The notes beneath the pieces are model-generated. The model saw only the letters and a list, made by a program, of their open reading frames with translations. It was not told where the DNA came from and made no database searches. Positions 25,882-35,843 of a stretch of 64,000 nt of DNA are shown one piece after another (the first letter of the stretch is position 1; every line of letters begins with the position of its first letter). The stretch is from positions 2,931,001 to 2,995,000 of the forward strand of contig NZ_OZ007001.1 in the NCBI RefSeq assembly GCF_963931295.1, given 5' to 3'. The position numbers and the translations under genes were made by a program. The DNA comes from an uncultured Mailhella sp. Its GTDB lineage: Bacteria > Desulfobacterota > Desulfovibrionia > Desulfovibrionales > Desulfovibrionaceae.

Positions 25882-26190
25882 ATGTTTGTCTTTGCGAATC
25901 TTGTGACGACTGTTGCCGGGCTTCTGAGCCTGGTCATCAATCTTTATATTTTCGTCATTATCGTGGCGGCTTTTCTCTCGTGGGTGAAGCCCGACCCGTA
26001 TAATGCGATAGTCCGCACGCTGAGGGCGCTGACGGAGCCGGTATTCTACCGCATCCGCAAGACGTTCCCCTTCGTGATGATCAGCGGGATAGATCTTTCG
26101 CCTATTGTGGCGCTGGTCGCCCTGCAACTGCTGAACGGCGTGGTCGTGCAGTCCCTGCTCCAGCTCGGACAGCGTCTGGCCGGCGTATGA
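25882..26190 (+). CDS. YggT-family membrane protein
   Basis: A 102-residue inner-membrane protein with two hydrophobic hairpins. It contains the family signature LSWVKPDPYNAIVRTLRALTEP, here with FYRIRKTFP, and the second-helix motif GIDLSPIVALVALQLL. YggT proteins are linked to osmotic tolerance and to cell-division/polar-growth neighbourhoods, but their biochemical role is unclear. It sits between the zinc-ribbon gene and a DUF465 gene. Confidence 0.92.
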   Translation: MFVFANLVTTVAGLLSLVINLYIFVIIVAAFLSWVKPDPYNAIVRTLRALTEPVFYRIRKTFPFVMISGIDLSPIVALVALQLLNGVVVQSLLQLGQRLAGV

Positions 26191-26251
26191 ATTAAGAGGA
26201 GGCCGGTCTGCCGGCTTATTCCTGCCACCCCAACACAATGGAGTCTGTGCC

Positions 26252-26473
26252 ATGGAAGAACGTGATCTCAAGATTGTGGAACAGTACGGCGATACTGATC
26301 CTGAACTGAAGGCTCTCTGGGAAGAACATATGCTGTATGAAAAGCAGCTCGCCAAGTTTGAAGGCAAGAGCTACCTTACTCCCAGCGAGCAGCAGGAAGT
26401 GAAGACTCTCAAGAAGCAGAAGCTGGACGGCAAGACCCGCCTGGACGCTGCTCTCGACAAATATAGGAAGTAA
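26252..26473 (+). CDS. DUF465 (YdcH-like) small helical protein
   Basis: A 73-residue all-helical, lysine/glutamate-rich protein. The family pattern of two antiparallel helices is visible: DPELKALWEEHMLYEKQLAK, then LTPSEQQEVKTLKKQKLDGK. Function in the family is unknown. It has an ATG preceded by a poor ribosome site, lies 61 bp after yggT and is followed by a terminator. Confidence 0.88.
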   Translation: MEERDLKIVEQYGDTDPELKALWEEHMLYEKQLAKFEGKSYLTPSEQQEVKTLKKQKLDGKTRLDAALDKYRK

Positions 26474-26553
26474 CATCGCGTTCCCTGTCGTGTCGTCGGC
26501 AGGGGCGTTTCATTTTGGGGCCGGGGAAAGGGACAACTTTTCCCCGGCGCGCG

Positions 26554-26587
26554 ACGGCCGTGCGTATTTGTGCGGCGGCCGTTTTTT
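26554..26587 (+). terminator. Terminator before lysA
   Basis: ACGGCCG pairs with CGGCCGT around a loop and is followed by TTTTTG. A second GC-rich hairpin (CCGGGGAAA/TTTCCCCGG, 26521-26547) lies just upstream. Confidence 0.75.
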
Positions 26588-26672
26588 GTGTTTCGGGCCA
26601 GGGTCATGGTTTGCCGTTCCATCCCGCGGCCGGATTTCCGGATATTCTCCTTACACAGGTACAAAAGAGAAA

Positions 26673-27944
26673 ATGGCAAACGTACGATCCACCTATACGG
26701 ACAGTGTTAATTTTTATGGGCAGGAAGACCCCCGTGAACTGGTCTCCCGCTTCGGTTCCCCCCTGTATGTTTACAACGAAAACATACTGCGCGAGCGTTG
26801 CCGCGATCTTCTCGGTCTTTCCTCGCTCCCGGGCTTTCGCGTGAACTATTCCGCCAAGGCCAACACCAATCCTGCGCTTCTTCGCATCATCCGTTCCGAG
26901 GGCTGCGTGGTGGACGCCATGAGTCCCGGCGAGCTGCACATCAACGCGCTTGCCGGCTTCACGCCCGAGGAAATCACCTACGTGTGCAACAACGTGAGCG
27001 CCGAGGAACTCAAGAACGCCGCCGATCACGGCTGCGTGGTGAGCGTGGATTCCCTCGCTCAGCTGGAACTTTTCGGCGAAGTCTGCCCCGGCGGACGCGT
27101 GATGGTGCGCTTTAATCCCGGCATCGGCGCAGGTCACAGCGAAAAGGTGGTGACCGGCGGCAAGAAGACCAAGTTCGGCGTCGACCCCGACATGCTGCCT
27201 CAGGTGCAGGACATCGTGGCCCGTCACGAACTTCGTCTCGTCGGCGTGAATCAGCACATCGGCTCTCTGTTCATGGAGGCGGCTCCCTATCTCGATGCCA
27301 TGAAGATTCTGCTCGCCATGGCGGAAAAGCTGCTCAAGCTCGGGTATCCTCTGGAAATCATCGACTTCGGCGGCGGCCTCGGCATGCCCTATCACAAGTA
27401 TGAAGGGCAGAGCCGCATGGACATGAAGGCGCTCTCCGAAGCCATCCACGGATGCCTCTCGGAATGGGCCGCGTCCACGGGCTATCAGGGCCGCTTCTTC
27501 ATCGAACCCGGCCGCTACGTCGTGGCCGAATGCGGCGTGGTGCTCGGCACCGTTCACGCCACCAAGAACAACGGTCCGCATCTTTTTGCCGGCACCGACA
27601 TCGGCTTCACCGTGCTTGCGCGCCCCATGCTGTACGACGCCTTCCACGATGTGGAAATCTATCGTGAAAACGGCGCGCCCGACACGGAAAACGTGGAACA
27701 GACCATTGTGGGCAACATCTGCGAATCCGGCGACATTCTCGCCAAGGATCGTCAGCTGCCGCTCATCAGGCAGGGCGACGTCATCGCCATGCTCGACGCC
27801 GGCGCCTACGGCTGGGTCATGGCTTCCACCTACAATCAGCGCATGCGTCCGGCGGAAGTGCTCATCGGCGCAGACGGCAAGGCCCGTCTCATCCGCCGTC
27901 GGGAAACGCTGGAGGATCTGACCTCCACGCTGGTGCTGGACTAA
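26673..27944 (+). CDS. lysA: LysA, diaminopimelate decarboxylase
   Basis: A 423-residue PLP enzyme making lysine from meso-diaminopimelate. It has the PLP-lysine strand VNYSAKANTN (about 53-62), the HIGS motif in VNQHIGSLF, the phosphate loop DFGGGLGMPY, EPGRY, and the C-terminal CESGD active-site motif from the partner subunit. The start at 26673 (MANVRSTYTDS) gives normal family length; an earlier in-frame ATG would pass through the terminator hairpin. It is followed by a long hairpin terminator. Confidence 0.95.
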   Translation: MANVRSTYTDSVNFYGQEDPRELVSRFGSPLYVYNENILRERCRDLLGLSSLPGFRVNYSAKANTNPALLRIIRSEGCVVDAMSPGELHINALAGFTPEEITYVCNNVSAEELKNAADHGCVVSVDSLAQLELFGEVCPGGRVMVRFNPGIGAGHSEKVVTGGKKTKFGVDPDMLPQVQDIVARHELRLVGVNQHIGSLFMEAAPYLDAMKILLAMAEKLLKLGYPLEIIDFGGGLGMPYHKYEGQSRMDMKALSEAIHGCLSEWAASTGYQGRFFIEPGRYVVAECGVVLGTVHATKNNGPHLFAGTDIGFTVLARPMLYDAFHDVEIYRENGAPDTENVEQTIVGNICESGDILAKDRQLPLIRQGDVIAMLDAGAYGWVMASTYNQRMRPAEVLIGADGKARLIRRRETLEDLTSTLVLD

Positions 27945-28580
27945 GCTGTTTTGCGTCCGGCAGTTCTCTGCCGGACTGTCGGCCGGGAACGAATGTTTCT
28001 CCTCCACTGGAGAAGTCGTTCCCGGTTTTTTTGTCCGCACGGATTCGGGAAAAGGGCTGCGCCTCTTCACTGTGGCGCAACGTTCGTCGGGCGCTGCGGC
28101 GGCGATCCGGCAGGAGCGCCGGGACGGATGCCGGTTTGCGCGAAGGCCGCGTGGAGGCTCGCGGGTCGTCGCTGTTCATGAACGTGGTTCATCATGAATC
28201 ATGAGTCTGGAGCCGCGTCCCTCATGCGAGCAGCTCAGCGCGTCACGATGCGAGAATGCGCAGAGGCAGACGTCGGGCCTTGAGGCGGCGTGGAGCTTCT
28301 TCTGCCGTGTCTGGCCGGGGCCTCCAGAGTGTGCGCAGCGTCGGGGCTCCGGAGTTTCTGTGCGGGGCCGCGCAGGTTGAAGGCGGAGGCCGCCCGGCAT
28401 CCTTTTCTTCGAGCGGGCCGCAGGGAAAACGGGGGGCTGCGCGACGCATCCCGCAGCGGTTGCCCCGGCATGCATTATTCCGCAGGAAGCGAAAAGCGCA
28501 GGCCTGTCTTTCTTCAACACCTCTGCCGCAGCGGGCAATCGCCCTCTTGTCAGCAGAAAAATTTCCGTTATCTTCTGTCC
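27945..28580. other. Non-coding stretch, about 640 bp
   Basis: Between lysA and the MATE exporter gene. It begins with hairpins belonging to the lysA terminator; the remainder shows no credible gene. A TTGTCA / TATCTT pair 16 bp apart (28547-28574) ends seven bases before the MATE start. Confidence 0.45.
27983..28032 (+). terminator. Terminator of lysA
   Basis: CCGGGAACGA pairs with TCGTTCCCGG, with an inner CTCCACTGGAG hairpin, followed by seven T. A smaller TCCGGCAG/CTGCCGGA hairpin precedes it. Confidence 0.88.
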
Positions 28581-30002
28581 ATGTCCGCATTGTTCCGTTT
28601 TTGTTCCGCCGTCCGATCCGGCGAGTGGCTGCGCGATGTGCCGTTCCGCACCATCTGGGGACTTGTCTGGCCTCAGATGATGATGCTTCTTTGCAGCATC
28701 ATCGTGAACCTTACCGACATCTGGGCCGCCGGACGCATCTCTTCCGACGTGCAGGCCGCCGTGGGACTGGCCTTTCAGATTCAGGTCTTTCTCATGGTGT
28801 TCGGCTGGGCGCTCGGCGCGGGAGGCATGGCCGCGGTCAGTCAGTCCATGGGCGCTGGCCACTGGCGGCGGGCGCAGAACTATGTGGGGCTGGTGCTGTG
28901 CAGCTGCGTGGCGGTCGCCGTGCTGCTCGCTCTTCTGACCGGCGCATTTCGCGGCCCGGTGCTTGCGCTCCTGCAGACGCCCGACTCCCTCAGGCCCGCG
29001 ACGGAGTACATGGTGGGCGTCATGCTGGCCGGGCTTCCTTCCTTCTACGTCATGCAGGTGGGCGGAACGCTGTTTCGCGCGGCAAGGCAGGTCATTGCGC
29101 CGCTTATCGTGGCGGCGGCCACCTGCCTGCTCAACGTGTTCGGCGATCTGTGCTTCGGCCTCGGATGGCTGGGCTTTCCGGCCTTCGGCATGGCGGGCAT
29201 AGCATGGGCCACCTTCAGCGCCAATACGCTGGCGGCCGTGCTCACCCTGATTTTTCTGAAAAAGGGCGGACTCATCGTGCATCATGCGCTGCCGCCCCTG
29301 CGCTGGCTCAGGCTCGGCGCTCCGTATCTTTTTCGGGTGGCCGTTCCGGCCTGCGGCAACAGTCTGCTCTGGCACATGGGCTATCTTGTCATGTACGGCA
29401 TCACGGCTTCGCTGCCCGACGGCGTGGAAGCCCTCGCCGGTCTCACCGCAGGCAACCGCATTGAGTCGCTGCTGTACATGCCCGCCAACGCCTTCATGGT
29501 CACGGCGTCCATTCTCGTGGGCAACGCCCTCGGCGCGGGCGACAGGCAGGGGGCAAAGCACATCGGCGTCGTGCTGTTTTTGATCTCCGGCATCTCCATG
29601 AGCTCCGTGGCGGCCTGCATGTGGCCCTTCATTCCCGATCTTGCGGCGTTTTTCTCTTCCGAGGCCGCGGTGCGCACGCAGATCATCAACTATCTGTTCT
29701 TCAACGTGCTGGTGGTTCCCTTCACGGTGTCGGGCATGGTGCTCCACGGCGTCATGAACGGCGCGGGGGCCACGGTGTATCCGCTGGTGGTCAACACCGC
29801 CGGCATCTGGCTCATCCGTCTGCCTTTCGGATGGGGCCTGTCCCACATCGTGTTTCATGACGCCTACGGGGTGTACATGGCCATGTTTTTATCCATGTCC
29901 ATCCAGACTTCGGTCATGGTGTGGGTGTTTTTCTGCAAGGACTGGGCGCGTTTTTCCATGAACGCGCATTTTTCCCAATCCAAACACAAGGAGAAGGCAT
30001 GA
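28581..30002 (+). CDS. MATE-family multidrug/toxin efflux transporter
   Basis: A 473-residue membrane protein with about twelve helices in two MATE halves. The first half shows PQMMMLLCSIIVNLTDIWAA and the FGWALGAGGMAAVSQSMGAG region. The second half repeats the pattern with ANAFMVTASILVGNALGAG. MATE exporters expel cationic compounds in exchange for Na+ or H+. The start at 28581 was chosen because it gives the family's usual N-terminus, but there is no Shine-Dalgarno sequence, and a possible -10 box ends only seven bases upstream, suggesting a very short or absent leader. The stop overlaps the next start (ATGA). Confidence 0.9.
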   Translation: MSALFRFCSAVRSGEWLRDVPFRTIWGLVWPQMMMLLCSIIVNLTDIWAAGRISSDVQAAVGLAFQIQVFLMVFGWALGAGGMAAVSQSMGAGHWRRAQNYVGLVLCSCVAVAVLLALLTGAFRGPVLALLQTPDSLRPATEYMVGVMLAGLPSFYVMQVGGTLFRAARQVIAPLIVAAATCLLNVFGDLCFGLGWLGFPAFGMAGIAWATFSANTLAAVLTLIFLKKGGLIVHHALPPLRWLRLGAPYLFRVAVPACGNSLLWHMGYLVMYGITASLPDGVEALAGLTAGNRIESLLYMPANAFMVTASILVGNALGAGDRQGAKHIGVVLFLISGISMSSVAACMWPFIPDLAAFFSSEAAVRTQIINYLFFNVLVVPFTVSGMVLHGVMNGAGATVYPLVVNTAGIWLIRLPFGWGLSHIVFHDAYGVYMAMFLSMSIQTSVMVWVFFCKDWARFSMNAHFSQSKHKEKA

Positions 30003-30901
30003 ACCTTCCTTCCGGCTTTGTTCCGGTAACGCTTGATCTGTACGACGATTATCGTCGTTATTTTGACCTGACGTCGCAGCCTACGGCCGATCTGACCTTT
30101 ACCAATCTCTGGGGCTGGGCGGAATATTTCGGTCTGGGACTCTCCTTCCGCGACGGGCTCTGCTGGATCTGTCAGACCAGGCCCGATTTCCGATACTGGG
30201 CCCCTGTGGGCGACTGGCAGGCCGCCGACTGGGCCGCGCAGCCGGAAATTCGCGCCGGCGTGGAACTTTTCCGCGTGCCGGAACAGCTTGTCGGCGTGCT
30301 GAGCGACAGGCTCGGAGCCCGGACGAGGGCCGTGGAGGATCGCGGTCAGTGGGAATACCTCTACAATCGCGACGAACTGGCAGAACTGCCCGGGGCGAAG
30401 TTCCACAAGAAGAAGACGCACGTCAACGGCTATCGCCGCCGCTACGGCGAGGACTATCGCGCGCTCGGCGACGCTTCCAATCCCGACGGCATTGAACACG
30501 TGCTGCGTCTGCAGGAAGAGTGGTGCAAGTGGCGCGACTGTGAAAACAGTCCTTCGCTTCAGGCCGAGAACGACGCCATTTTCCGCGTGGTGGGCAACTG
30601 GAACCGTCTGCCGGGACTTGTCGGCGGAGCGCTCTACGTGGAAGACAAGATAGGCGCGTTTGCCGTGGGCGAGAAGGTGGGCGATATGATGGTCGTTCAC
30701 TTTGAAAAGGTGCAGGCGGAGCTCAAGGGCGTCTATCAGGCCATCAATCAGGCCTTTGCGAGCCGTTCCGCACAGGGCGTTTCCCTCATAAACCGGGAGC
30801 AGGATATGGACGAACCCGGTCTGCGCCAGGCGAAGGAAACCTATAACCCCGTGGGCTTTTTGAAGAAAAGTCGGCTTGTCATAGCTGCGGATGCGGAGTA
30901 G
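29999..30901 (+). CDS. DUF2156 (phosphatidylglycerol lysyltransferase C-terminal-like) protein
   Basis: A 300-residue soluble protein of the DUF2156 family. The fold is a tandem GNAT acyltransferase as in the catalytic half of MprF. Markers are PTADLTFTNLWGWAEYFG near the N-terminus, KFHKKKTHVNGYRRRYG mid-protein, and the C-terminal INREQDMDEPGLRQAKETYN signature. The membrane part of MprF is absent, so it probably acts on a soluble or tRNA-linked substrate; the exact reaction is unknown. AAGGAG precedes the ATG, which overlaps the MATE stop codon by four bases, so both are made from one message. Confidence 0.9.
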   Translation: MNLPSGFVPVTLDLYDDYRRYFDLTSQPTADLTFTNLWGWAEYFGLGLSFRDGLCWICQTRPDFRYWAPVGDWQAADWAAQPEIRAGVELFRVPEQLVGVLSDRLGARTRAVEDRGQWEYLYNRDELAELPGAKFHKKKTHVNGYRRRYGEDYRALGDASNPDGIEHVLRLQEEWCKWRDCENSPSLQAENDAIFRVVGNWNRLPGLVGGALYVEDKIGAFAVGEKVGDMMVVHFEKVQAELKGVYQAINQAFASRSAQGVSLINREQDMDEPGLRQAKETYNPVGFLKKSRLVIAADAE

Positions 30902-30977
30902 TATCAACTGCGCCAACGGAAGCGGCGATGATTGCTGTTTTTTGGCTTCCTTTTACATAACCTTCTGATCTTTTCGG

Positions 30978-32369
30978 ATGAGCATCATGAAAGTCGTTAC
31001 GAGATTTGCTCCCAGCCCCACCGGTCATCTGCATATCGGCGGCGGCCGGACCGCCATTTTCTGCTGGCTGCTTGCCCGCCATTACGGCGGCGAGTTCCGC
31101 CTGCGCATTGAGGATACCGACGCAACGCGTTCCAAACAGGAATATACCGATTCCATTCTTGCCTCCATGAAGTGGCTCGGCCTGGATTGGGACGGCGATC
31201 TCACCTATCAGAGCAAGCGTCTTGACATTTACAACGCCTACATAGACAAGCTGCTCGAAACCGGTCACGCCTACTGGTGCGACTGCACGCCCGAAGAAGT
31301 GGAAGCCATGCGCGAAGTGGCCCGCGCCAGAGGCGAAAAGCCCCGCTACAACGGCAAGTGCCGCGACCGCGGCCTGACCGCAGGACCCGGCCGGGTGGTG
31401 CGCCTGCGCGTGCCGGACGAAGGCCGCATCGTGTTCAACGACATGGTGAAGGGCACCATTTCCGTGGACGTTTCCGAGCTCGACGACATGGTGCTGCGCC
31501 GCACCGACGGCATGCCCACCTACAACCTCGCCGTGGTGGTGGACGACCACGACATGGGCGTGACGCATGTGCTGCGCGGCGACGACCACGTTTCCAATAC
31601 GCCCAAGCAGATTCTTCTGTACAACGCGCTCGGCTTCGACGTTCCCACCTTCGGCCACGTGCCCATGATCTGCGGTCCCGACCATCAGAAGCTGTCCAAG
31701 CGTCACGGCGCCCGTGCGGTCATCGAATACGAGCAGGACGGTCTGCTGCCTCAGGCGCTGGTAAATTATCTGGTGCGCCTCGGCTGGTCGCACGGCGATC
31801 AGGAAATCTTCTCCCTCAAGGAACTCGTGGAACTGTTCGACGGAAACAACCTGAACAGCTCTCCCGCGGCCTTTGATCCGGAAAAGCTGAAGTGGCTCAA
31901 CGCGCACTACATGCGCAACACGCCGCTTCCCCAGCTGGCCGCCATGGTGCGTCCGTTCCTTGAAAAGCTGGGCTACGACGAGCCCGTGGAGAAGATTGAA
32001 GCGCTTCTGCCCATGTACATCGAGCGCGCTTCCGATCTCGCGGCGCTGGCCCAGGCCCTGACCATCTACTTCAAGCCCGCCGAAGAGCTGGTGATTGAAG
32101 ACAAGGCCATGAAGGCCCTGAACGAAGACGGCAAGCATCAGCTCACCGTGCTGCACGACATGATTGCCGCCATGCCCGAATTCAACGGCGAGGCGCTGGA
32201 CAAGCTGCTCCATGAATATGTGGAAAAGGGCGGTCTCAAGTTCAAGCAGGTGGGCCCGCCCATGCGTTCCGCGCTCACCGGCCTGGCCGGAGGCCCGTCC
32301 GTGCATGACGTCATGGCGGCCCTCGGCAGGGAAGAAAGCCTGAAGCGCATCGAACGCGCGGCAAAGTAA
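30978..32369 (+). CDS. gltX: Glutamyl-tRNA synthetase
   Basis: A 463-residue class I aminoacyl-tRNA synthetase charging tRNA-Glu. The HIGH-like motif is HLHIGGGRT within the first 25 residues (after RFAPSPTG), and the KMSKS-like motif is KLSKRHGA at about 242. The C-terminal anticodon-binding domain is complete. Two starts are possible, 30978 (MSIMKVV) or 30987 (MKVVTRF); the ribosome site is weak for both. It is monocistronic, with a terminator four bases after the stop. Confidence 0.96.
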   Translation: MSIMKVVTRFAPSPTGHLHIGGGRTAIFCWLLARHYGGEFRLRIEDTDATRSKQEYTDSILASMKWLGLDWDGDLTYQSKRLDIYNAYIDKLLETGHAYWCDCTPEEVEAMREVARARGEKPRYNGKCRDRGLTAGPGRVVRLRVPDEGRIVFNDMVKGTISVDVSELDDMVLRRTDGMPTYNLAVVVDDHDMGVTHVLRGDDHVSNTPKQILLYNALGFDVPTFGHVPMICGPDHQKLSKRHGARAVIEYEQDGLLPQALVNYLVRLGWSHGDQEIFSLKELVELFDGNNLNSSPAAFDPEKLKWLNAHYMRNTPLPQLAAMVRPFLEKLGYDEPVEKIEALLPMYIERASDLAALAQALTIYFKPAEELVIEDKAMKALNEDGKHQLTVLHDMIAAMPEFNGEALDKLLHEYVEKGGLKFKQVGPPMRSALTGLAGGPSVHDVMAALGREESLKRIERAAK

Positions 32370-32929
32370 TCCGTACGGATGGAAGTGCTTCGGCATTTCC
32401 ATCCGTTTTTTGCCTTTCCCGGCGCGTGGCGGCTATTTGGAGAAAAGAGGCAGGGCAGTCGAAAAGGCGCTCCTCCGAGTCCGCGCAGAACGAGACCTTC
32501 CGGCGTCTTCGATTCTCTGCTGGGGGGGGGGAAACGTCGGAAGAGCCTTTCGATGCTTTGGCCGGACGCTCCTCTCTCCCTGGGGCGAACGTTCATGCCC
32601 CGGGGTCAAAAGCTCAGGTCTTGAGCGAATGTCCGGCCTTTTCCGGGAAAATATCGCAGTGCAGGACGTCCGCCGTTTCTGCGGCGCAGGCCCAGGCGGT
32701 TCCGCAGGTAAAAAGCGATTCCTTTGGACCCGGAAGCGCGTTTGAGCAGCCCGAAAGAAAAAAGATTCATTTTCGTTCATCCTGCTCCGTCCGCGCTCTG
32801 GACGGGACCGGATGAAGATTTATTTAATACAGGTACGGCTTTTGCTCCGCAATTCGGAGCGCGTCGCCGACAGCGCCCGGGCGCAGATTTCGGGCGCGTC
32901 AACCACAGTCCGCAACACGGGAGAAACCC
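32370..32929. other. Non-coding stretch, 560 bp, with a G10 tract
   Basis: After the gltX terminator there is no credible gene. A run of ten G occurs at 32522-32531. The cysS promoter must lie near its right end, where AT-rich sequence (around 32815-32835) is seen. Confidence 0.45.
32374..32411 (+). terminator. Terminator of gltX
   Basis: ACGGATGGAA pairs with TTCCATCCGT across a GTGCTTCGGCA-type loop, followed by TTTTT. Confidence 0.9.
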
Positions 32930-34387
32930 ATGCAGTTGTATAATTCCATGACTCGCCGCAAGGAGAACTTCGAGCCCCGCCAGGCCGGCAGGGTGGGCAT
33001 GTATGCCTGCGGCATTACGGCCTATGATCTCAGCCATATCGGCCATGCCCGTTCCGCGGTGGTGTTCGATGTGCTGAATCGCTATCTGCGTCATCTCGGC
33101 TACGACGTGACCTTCGTGCGCAACTTTACCGACGTGGACGACAAAATCATTGCCCGCGCCAACCGCGAAGGCAAGACCAGCGCAGAAATCGCCGAAACCT
33201 ACATTGCCGCCTTCCATGAGGACATGGATCGCCTCAACGTGCGCCGCGCCGACATTGAACCGCGCGCCACCGAATACATCGGCGAGATGCAGAATCTGAT
33301 TCAGAAGCTCATCGATGGCGGCCACGCCTACGCCGTGCCCTCGGGCGACGTGTATTTCCGCGTGCGCTCCTTCCCCGGATACGGCAAGCTTTCCGGCAGG
33401 GACGTGGACGAGCTGCGTTCCGGGGCCCGCATCGCCATCGGCGAGGAGAAGGAAGACCCGCTGGATTTTGCGCTCTGGAAGGCCGCCAAGCCCGGCGAAC
33501 CGTTCTGGGAAAGCCCGTGGGGCAAGGGACGTCCCGGCTGGCATCTGGAATGCTCCGCCATGAGCGAAAAGACGCTGGATCTGCCGCTCGACATTCACGG
33601 CGGCGGTCAGGATCTTATTTTCCCGCATCATGAAAACGAAATTGCGCAGAGCGAAGCTTCCACGGGCAAGGAGCTTGCGCGTTTCTGGGTTCACAACGGC
33701 TTTGTGCAGATCAATTCCGAGAAGATGTCGAAGTCGCTGAACAACTTCAAGACTATTCGCGATATTCTGGAACATCGTCAGCCCGAGACGCTGCGCTTTT
33801 TCCTGCTGGGCAAGCATTATCGCAGCCCCATCGACTTCAGCTTTGAGGGGCTGGACGACGCCGAGCGCGCGCTCAAGCGCGTGTACGAATGCCTGCGCGA
33901 CGCCCGCGCCTGGATGCAGCGCGAATCGTGGAAGAAGGGCGAGACGCCCGCTTCCGTGCAGGATGAGTTCGACATGCTGAAGAAGGGCTTTTTCGACGCC
34001 ATGGACGACGATCTGAACACGGCCGGAGCTCTCGGCCACGTGTTCGGCATGATTCGTCTGATGAACCGCATTCTCGAAGACAAGGGCCTGCGCAACAAGG
34101 AAGGCATTCGGGAGCTGCTGGGCAGCTTCATTGAGCTTGCCGGCGTGTGGTCCGATGTTCTCGGCGTGTTCGGCGCGGAGCCGACGGCGTTTTTGCAGGA
34201 GCTGCGCAATACCCGCGCGGAGCGCCTGGGCATTGACGTGAACAAGGTTGTGGAACTGATGGCGGAACGCGCCGAAGCCCGCGCCGCCAAAGATTTTGCC
34301 AGATCCGACGCCACCCGCGACGCGCTTGCGGCCATGGGCGTCGAAGTGCGCGATACGCCCTCGGGCGCGGTGTGGGATATCGCCTGA
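32930..34387 (+). CDS. cysS: Cysteinyl-tRNA synthetase
   Basis: A 485-residue class I synthetase. Cys27 in YACGITAYDLSHIGHARS begins the zinc site and contains the HIGH motif. WHLECSAMS and HHENEIAQSEAS supply the other zinc ligands, and KMSKSLNN is at about 266. The C-terminal DALR-type domain is complete. The ATG has GGGAGA upstream. The bepA-like gene starts 26 bp after its stop, so the two may be co-transcribed. Confidence 0.97.
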   Translation: MQLYNSMTRRKENFEPRQAGRVGMYACGITAYDLSHIGHARSAVVFDVLNRYLRHLGYDVTFVRNFTDVDDKIIARANREGKTSAEIAETYIAAFHEDMDRLNVRRADIEPRATEYIGEMQNLIQKLIDGGHAYAVPSGDVYFRVRSFPGYGKLSGRDVDELRSGARIAIGEEKEDPLDFALWKAAKPGEPFWESPWGKGRPGWHLECSAMSEKTLDLPLDIHGGGQDLIFPHHENEIAQSEASTGKELARFWVHNGFVQINSEKMSKSLNNFKTIRDILEHRQPETLRFFLLGKHYRSPIDFSFEGLDDAERALKRVYECLRDARAWMQRESWKKGETPASVQDEFDMLKKGFFDAMDDDLNTAGALGHVFGMIRLMNRILEDKGLRNKEGIRELLGSFIELAGVWSDVLGVFGAEPTAFLQELRNTRAERLGIDVNKVVELMAERAEARAAKDFARSDATRDALAAMGVEVRDTPSGAVWDIA

Positions 34388-34413
34388 CAGGCCGGAAGGC
34401 CGGGAAAACAGGA

Positions 34414-35829
34414 ATGCGACTACGTTCCGTGATGGCCGCAGTTTGCATGGTCGGCGTGCTGTTTGCGCCGATGCGGGCGGATGCGGCGCTTTTTGGAGAC
34501 TTCACGCTTCAGGATGAAATGAAGATGGGCCGGGAATTCGAGGTGCTGGTCAAATCGACCATGCCCATCATTGAAGACCCGGTGGTGCATGACTACGTGC
34601 AGAGCGTTGTTGACCGCATAGTCAAAACGCTGCCTCCGCAGCCGTACAAGTTTCCGACCAATGTCGTGCTGCACAATTCGCTGAACGCCTTTGCCGCTCC
34701 CGGCGGCTTTGTGTTCGTGTTTTCGGGGCTCATCATGCACCTGAGGCACGAATCCGAACTTGCCGGGGTGCTTTCCCACGAAATAGCCCACGTCACGCAG
34801 CGCCACATTGCCGGACGCATGGAGCGGGGAAGGGTGATTTCCCTGACCTCGCTTCTCGGCGTGGTGGCGGGCGTGGCGGCCGGTCTTGCCGGCGGCGGAA
34901 GCGCGGGCGGCGCGGCCATGATGGGAAGCATGGCTGCGGGCTCTTCGGCCATGCTGAACTACAGCCGTCTGGACGAAGACGACGCAGACCGTTTCGGCAT
35001 CAAATATCTGGTGGACGCCGGATACAATCCGAAGGGGCTCGGCGGAGCCTTTGAAGTGCTGAAGTCGCAGGACTGGGGCGGCGGTTCCGCGGTGCCCACG
35101 TATCTTTCCACGCATCCCGATCTGAATCTGCGTCTTGCCAGACTGCGGGCCGATCTGCAGAGCATGTCCGCCTCTCTCAAGAACCGCAGGGAAGACGACG
35201 CCAGGTTCCGCCGCGTGCAGGCGCTGCTCTGGGCCCGGCACGGCGATGCGGCCCATGCGGAGCAGATTTTTGCCAAGGGCGGGGACAAGGATCCCGTCAG
35301 CCTGATGGGCAAGGGCATGCTTGCAGCAAGGCAGAACCGCGTGAAGGATGCGGAAGGCTTTTTCAATGCGGCGCTTGCGCTTGCGCCGAACGACGCGCTC
35401 ATTCTGCGCGAAGCCGGCATTTTTGAGTACACCAAGGGCGGGGACATCGGCCGCGCCCGGAAATATCTGGAAAAGGCGCTTCGGCTGTACCCCGGCGATT
35501 TCTACGGGCTTTTTTTCTATGCCAGGATTCTCGACGACACCGGCGACAGAGCGGGAGCGCAGCAGCGCTACCGCGACGTGCTGCGTCACGTGCCGGAAGA
35601 CAGCGAAGTGCATACCTATTACGGTCGTTCTCTCGGCGCGGTCGGCAAGCTGAGCGAGGGATATCTGCATCTGGCGTATGCCTCGCTGTACGGCAATGAT
35701 CAGCGCAAGGCCGACAACTGGCTGGAAAAGGCAAAATCGACGGCCCGCACGCCGGAAGAAAAGAAGGCCGTCAAGGATTATGAGAGCAAGGCCGCGGAAC
35801 GCGCCAAAATCATGAAAGAAGCCCGATAG
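34414..35829 (+). CDS. BepA-like periplasmic M48 metalloprotease with TPR repeats
   Basis: A 471-residue exported protein. The signal peptide spans about residues 1-25 (ending RADAALFG). The M48 zinc site is HEIAH (122-126), with the third ligand region following around the [12 protein letters not shown] segment. Residues 260-460 form tetratricopeptide helices. E. coli BepA (YfgC) and relatives degrade or promote folding of LptD and BAM substrates at the outer membrane. It lies between cysS and hslV (14 bp gap), apparently in one transcription unit. Confidence 0.92.
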   Translation: MRLRSVMAAVCMVGVLFAPMRADAALFGDFTLQDEMKMGREFEVLVKSTMPIIEDPVVHDYVQSVVDRIVKTLPPQPYKFPTNVVLHNSLNAFAAPGGFVFVFSGLIMHLRHESELAGVLSHEIAHVTQRHIAGRMERGRVISLTSLLGVVAGVAAGLAGGGSAGGAAMMGSMAAGSSAMLNYSRLDEDDADRFGIKYLVDAGYNPKGLGGAFEVLKSQDWGGGSAVPTYLSTHPDLNLRLARLRADLQSMSASLKNRREDDARFRRVQALLWARHGDAAHAEQIFAKGGDKDPVSLMGKGMLAARQNRVKDAEGFFNAALALAPNDALILREAGIFEYTKGGDIGRARKYLEKALRLYPGDFYGLFFYARILDDTGDRAGAQQRYRDVLRHVPEDSEVHTYYGRSLGAVGKLSEGYLHLAYASLYGNDQRKADNWLEKAKSTARTPEEKKAVKDYESKAAERAKIMKEAR

Positions 35830-35843
35830 GGCGGGAGATTGCG

